Source: Clostridia bacterium (GTDB taxonomy: Bacteria; Bacillota; Clostridia; TANB77; UBA1234). Taken from it: 16,996 nucleotides of DNA. The notes beneath the pieces are model-generated. The model worked only from the letters and a program-made list of their open reading frames with translations, was not told where the DNA came from and did no database searches. Shown in pieces: positions 14,539 to 16,996 of the stretch. Each line of letters begins with the position of its first letter. Within the stretch, counting starts at the first letter, position 1. The translations under genes and the position numbers were made by a program. The DNA lies in contig CAADXZ010000208.1 in assembly GCA_900753135.1 (NCBI GenBank), forward strand, positions 1 through 16,996, written 5' to 3'.

Positions 14539-16236
14539 TTAAACTATAATTGTTTTATAGTCTGTATATACAACCATTCCTGGTTTTGCACCAATTTCTT
14601 TATGAACATATTTAACCAAAGTATAGTCTACTTCAACTTTTGAGGAATTTTTACCGTTGCTGTGTTCTTTTGCAAGTGTTGCAGCATAATACAATGTTTC
14701 GTCGTCAACATTTTCTGCCTCTATAATAACGTGGCTACCATGAATGTTCTTAGTATGTAACCAAGTATAATTTTTCCTTGCTATTTTTAATGTCAATCTA
14801 TCATTTTGAGTATTATTTCTACCAACTAATATTTTAACACCATTAAATTCATAAGAAAGTGGAGTAGAAGGTTCATCTTTCTTTTTACCTTTTTTAGATA
14901 CCTTTTTTGAATAACCAGCACTTATTATTTCTTCATGAATTTCATCTAATTCAAAAATTGATGTAGCTTCATCTATTTCAAACAATACTGAATTTAGATA
15001 ATCAAGTTCTTCTTCATAAGATTTTTTATATTCTTTTGCATGAGAGATAGAACCTTTTAATTTGTTATATTTTTTAAAATAATTTTGAGCATTTCTTGAA
15101 GGTGTAAGATTTTTTTGTAATGGAATTGAAATTTGCTCATTGTTATTGTAAAAGTTCTCGGTAACAAGTGTATCCATACCAATTTGCATTTTATAAATGT
15201 TAGAGCTTATTATTTCGCCATATTGCTTGTATTTTTCAAGATTTGGTTCATCCTCAAGAGTTTTAATTACTAAGGCTAATTTCTTTGTGGTTTTAGAAAT
15301 ATGGGTATTAATGTCTCGCTTTAAGTTTTGTTTTGAACTTTTTAATAGTGATGCATTTTCTTTTGAAGAATAAAACTCATCTAAAAATTTAGAAATTGCA
15401 AAAACATCTTGTGGCTTGTTACATTCAACAATAGAGTAATCTTTTCCTGTTTCATTGGCAGTTAAAAATATTTTATTAAGTTCAATTTCAGAAAAAATTT
15501 CATTTATTTTAGTATACAAAGTGTGTAGCAATTCTGCAGTAATGAGTTCTTTTAAAAATTCACTCTGTATTGAAAGCAAATTGCATACAGCCTGTGCAAA
15601 TCCTTTGCTAAATCCGACAAATAAATTTGAAAGTAAATTAATTAACGAAACATTTTCAAATTCCGACTTTAATGCATTTTCTGATACTATTTTGATGAAC
15701 TTATCTTCATTAATACTTAAAAAATTATATTTTCCAAGTGAAGATGGAACTATATATTTTTTAGAAGGCAAAACTTCTCTTACAGAACTCATTGTTATAT
15801 CAACATGACGTATTGAATCTATTATTTTTTCATTTCCAGTTAAAATTATATTACTGTATTTTCCCATAAGTTCAACAACTAGAGTTTTTTTAACAACATC
15901 ACCAAAATCATCAATAGTTTCAAAAGTAAAATTTACAATTCTGTCTAATCCGATTTGAGTAATGGATATTAATTTCGCACCAATTAGGTACTTTCTAAGT
16001 ACCATACAAAACTGTGGCGCTTTTTCTGGATTATTTCTAGATTCATTACTTAAATGAAATCTGCAATTGTTTGCATCAACGGAAATTAACAATTTAACAT
16101 TTTTTCTATCTTGAGTATGTAAATAAATCCATACTTCATTGTGGTTTGGTATATATATTTTTTCAACACGACTATTTAGCACATTGTTATTTAATTCATT
16201 TACAACCATCTTTGTAGTTATACCATCAAAAGCCAT
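14539..16236 (-). CDS. rqcH: Rqc2 homolog RqcH (NFACT protein)
   Basis: RqcH binds large ribosomal subunits blocked by a peptidyl-tRNA and recruits Ala-tRNA to add alanine tails that mark stalled chains for degradation. The 565-residue product shows the NFACT order. The NFACT-N domain opens MAFDGITTKMVVNELN and contains the DR pair (D98-R99, in IGLDRIV) needed in B. subtilis for Ala-tRNA recruitment. A helix-hairpin-helix region follows at about 180-240, then long coiled-coil arms (about 295-430). The C-terminal NFACT-R domain has ILVGRNNTQNDRLTLKIA and WLHTKNIHGSHVII. The length is normal. An AAGGA site lies nine bases before the ATG. A good promoter lies 25 bases further upstream and a shared terminator lies just past the stop, so it is a single-gene unit. 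Confidence 0.96.
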   Translation of the reverse strand: MAFDGITTKMVVNELNNNVLNSRVEKIYIPNHNEVWIYLHTQDRKNVKLLISVDANNCRFHLSNESRNNPEKAPQFCMVLRKYLIGAKLISITQIGLDRIVNFTFETIDDFGDVVKKTLVVELMGKYSNIILTGNEKIIDSIRHVDITMSSVREVLPSKKYIVPSSLGKYNFLSINEDKFIKIVSENALKSEFENVSLINLLSNLFVGFSKGFAQAVCNLLSIQSEFLKELITAELLHTLYTKINEIFSEIELNKIFLTANETGKDYSIVECNKPQDVFAISKFLDEFYSSKENASLLKSSKQNLKRDINTHISKTTKKLALVIKTLEDEPNLEKYKQYGEIISSNIYKMQIGMDTLVTENFYNNNEQISIPLQKNLTPSRNAQNYFKKYNKLKGSISHAKEYKKSYEEELDYLNSVLFEIDEATSIFELDEIHEEIISAGYSKKVSKKGKKKDEPSTPLSYEFNGVKILVGRNNTQNDRLTLKIARKNYTWLHTKNIHGSHVIIEAENVDDETLYYAATLAKEHSNGKNSSKVEVDYTLVKYVHKEIGAKPGMVVYTDYKTIIV

Positions 16237-16260
16237 AAATACACATCCTTTCAGAGGTGT

Positions 16261-16289
16261 ATTATACCATTTACAAGAGTAAATCGCAA
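16261..16289 (-). promoter_or_regulatory. rqcH promoter
   Basis: On the minus strand TTGCGA (16289-16284), 17 bases, then TATAAT (16266-16261) with a TG extension directly upstream of the -10. It lies 25 bases before the rqcH ATG, so the leader is short. Confidence 0.8.
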
Positions 16290-16309
16290 TATAGAAGAAG
16301 ACACAAGAA

Positions 16310-16333
16310 AACCACTCTAAGAATAGAGTGGTT
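16310..16333 (-). terminator. Terminator after the 118-residue gene
   Basis: AACCACTCTA and TAGAGTGGTT form a perfect ten-pair stem with a four-base loop. On the minus strand it is followed by TTCTTGTGTCTTC, a moderately T-rich tail. It separates the 118-residue gene from the rqcH promoter. Confidence 0.75.
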
Positions 16334-16350
16334 GGTTTGAAATAGAACCT

Positions 16351-16707
16351 TTAGGTTCTATAGACTTTGACGCAATTGCGTCCAGTGCTCAGAGGAATGT
16401 TCAAGAGCTCTGAAAGTACAGAGATGTAAGCATCCCAATATCCAGTTGTAAACTGCACGCTGGAGTTTTGTAGAGTAGTTGGAGTGTCAAATGAATAGTT
16501 CAAATCAAGTTCTGGTACACAAACCATAAGTTTAGTATACTTAGAATCAAACTGAATGGTGACGACCTCCGATTTTTTGAAGAAATATTTTAGAACAGTT
16601 CTAATGATTTCAGAGTTCCTTACAGCAAACTTTTGGCCATATTCGAATCCTTTTAGATACTCGAGAGTCTTCCGCTTTTCAGAATACTGCTTCAATGTAG
16701 ATGCCAT
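16351..16707 (-). CDS. Protein of unknown function (118 aa)
   Basis: The product begins MASTLKQYSEKRKTLEYLKGFEYGQKFAVRN and appears to have a helical N-terminus followed by strands (VVTIQFDSKYTKLMVCV). It has no signal peptide, membrane helix or metal motif that I can see, and I do not recognise the family. AAGGAGG sits seven bases before the ATG. A promoter (16778-16806), a leader hairpin and a terminator make it a single-gene unit. Codon use (AAG, and C-ending codons such as GTC, ACC and AAC) differs from rqcH next door and resembles the two small genes at 10696 and 11401. An 18-base palindrome (16343-16360) spans its stop codon. The gene is well supported; the function is unknown. Confidence 0.8.
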   Translation of the reverse strand: MASTLKQYSEKRKTLEYLKGFEYGQKFAVRNSEIIRTVLKYFFKKSEVVTIQFDSKYTKLMVCVPELDLNYSFDTPTTLQNSSVQFTTGYWDAYISVLSELLNIPLSTGRNCVKVYRT

Positions 16708-16725
16708 TAATCTTCCTCCTTATTT

Positions 16726-16749
16726 GGTTTCAGTTAGAAAATAGAAACC
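16726..16749 (-). promoter_or_regulatory. Leader hairpin of the 118-residue gene
   Basis: GGTTTC and GAAACC can pair around a 12-base loop directly upstream of the AAGGAGG ribosome binding site (16713-16719). Six pairs is modest, so this is tentative. Confidence 0.3.
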
Positions 16750-16777
16750 TGATGTAGTAAATATGTAAACCATATAA

Positions 16778-16806
16778 ATTATACAACAGTTTACAAAATA
16801 TTACAA
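16778..16806 (-). promoter_or_regulatory. Promoter of the 118-residue gene
   Basis: On the minus strand TTGTAA (16806-16801), exactly 17 bases, then a consensus TATAAT (16783-16778). Transcription would start near 16771, giving a leader of about 60 nt. The right repeat copy begins 42 bp upstream of the -35 box. Confidence 0.78.
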
Positions 16807-16847
16807 GATGTTATTGGAAATTTATTACTTTACTATTGCACAAATGT

Positions 16848-16931
16848 ACAAGAAAATGAAAATCAAAGATTTTCAGGCTTTCAATCCCTGAGAGTTTTTG
16901 AGTGAAATGGAGAAAATCTCTCGCATAAATT
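16848..16931 (-). repeat. Two-hairpin dispersed repeat, right copy (inverted)
   Basis: The reverse complement aligns with 1-85 across its full length, starting with 21 identical bases. Both hairpins persist. The first pairs GAGAG, bulged A, TTTT with AAAACTCTC. The second pairs TGAAAATC with GATTTTCA around a TTT loop (GAA in the left copy), extended by GAAAG with TTTTC past a CC bulge. The G-T pair in that extension is only possible as G-U if the minus strand is the RNA strand. Similarity stops at about the same point in both copies on the promoter side. Confidence 0.75.
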
Positions 16932-16996
16932 AAAGTTTTTTTGTGTAATAGGAAAGAAAATTAATACATAAAAGGTTGCAAATCTGTTACTTTCCT

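Noticed and set aside
15455..15808. 117-codon open frame on the plus strand
   Set aside because: It is antisense to rqcH, whose domains are continuous through this stretch; it has no promoter or ribosome binding site of its own.

Overview
The window is a low-GC, AT-rich bacterial chromosome segment. It has standard stop use (tex ends in TGA), strong AGGAGG-type ribosome binding sites and sigma-A-like promoters. The gene content (PolA without a proofreading active site, EngB/YsxC, RqcH/NFACT, MntP, Dtd, Tex, YebC) suggests an uncultured Firmicute, most likely a clostridium or relative. No rRNA, tRNA, CRISPR array, phage gene or insertion sequence was seen.

Layout: (1) 1-220 holds one copy of an 85-bp two-hairpin repeat and the likely polA promoter. 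(2) 221-4976 carries polA and, 40 bp behind it, an unnamed 695-residue protein with a complete ADP-ribosyltransferase signature (R, STS, ExE) on a long helical tail. (3) 5176-10252 is a housekeeping run on the plus strand: yebC, a small membrane protein, a terminator, then dtd, tex, engB and mntP. (4) 10191-11700 is an accessory patch. It holds a RanBP2-like zinc-finger protein on the minus strand, two small plus-strand genes of unknown role with their own promoters and terminators, and between them a frameshifted remnant of a Cu/Zn superoxide dismutase gene. (5) 11753-14396 is a three-gene ABC importer of the NitT/TauT (SsuABC/ThiXYZ-like) type: ATPase, permease and a membrane-anchored binding protein. 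(6) 14539-16707 on the minus strand has rqcH (ribosome rescue) and a 118-residue protein of unknown function. (7) 16848-16931 is a second copy of the 85-bp repeat, in inverted orientation.

The named genes cover DNA repair and replication, translation quality control (YebC, Dtd, RqcH), ribosome assembly, manganese export and nutrient uptake. The items most worth a second look are the inverted pair of two-hairpin repeats, each placed just upstream of a promoter; the catalytically intact-looking intracellular ADP-ribosyltransferase next to polA; the SodC remnant; and a set of short unknown genes whose codon use (more C-ending codons and AAG) differs from their neighbours.
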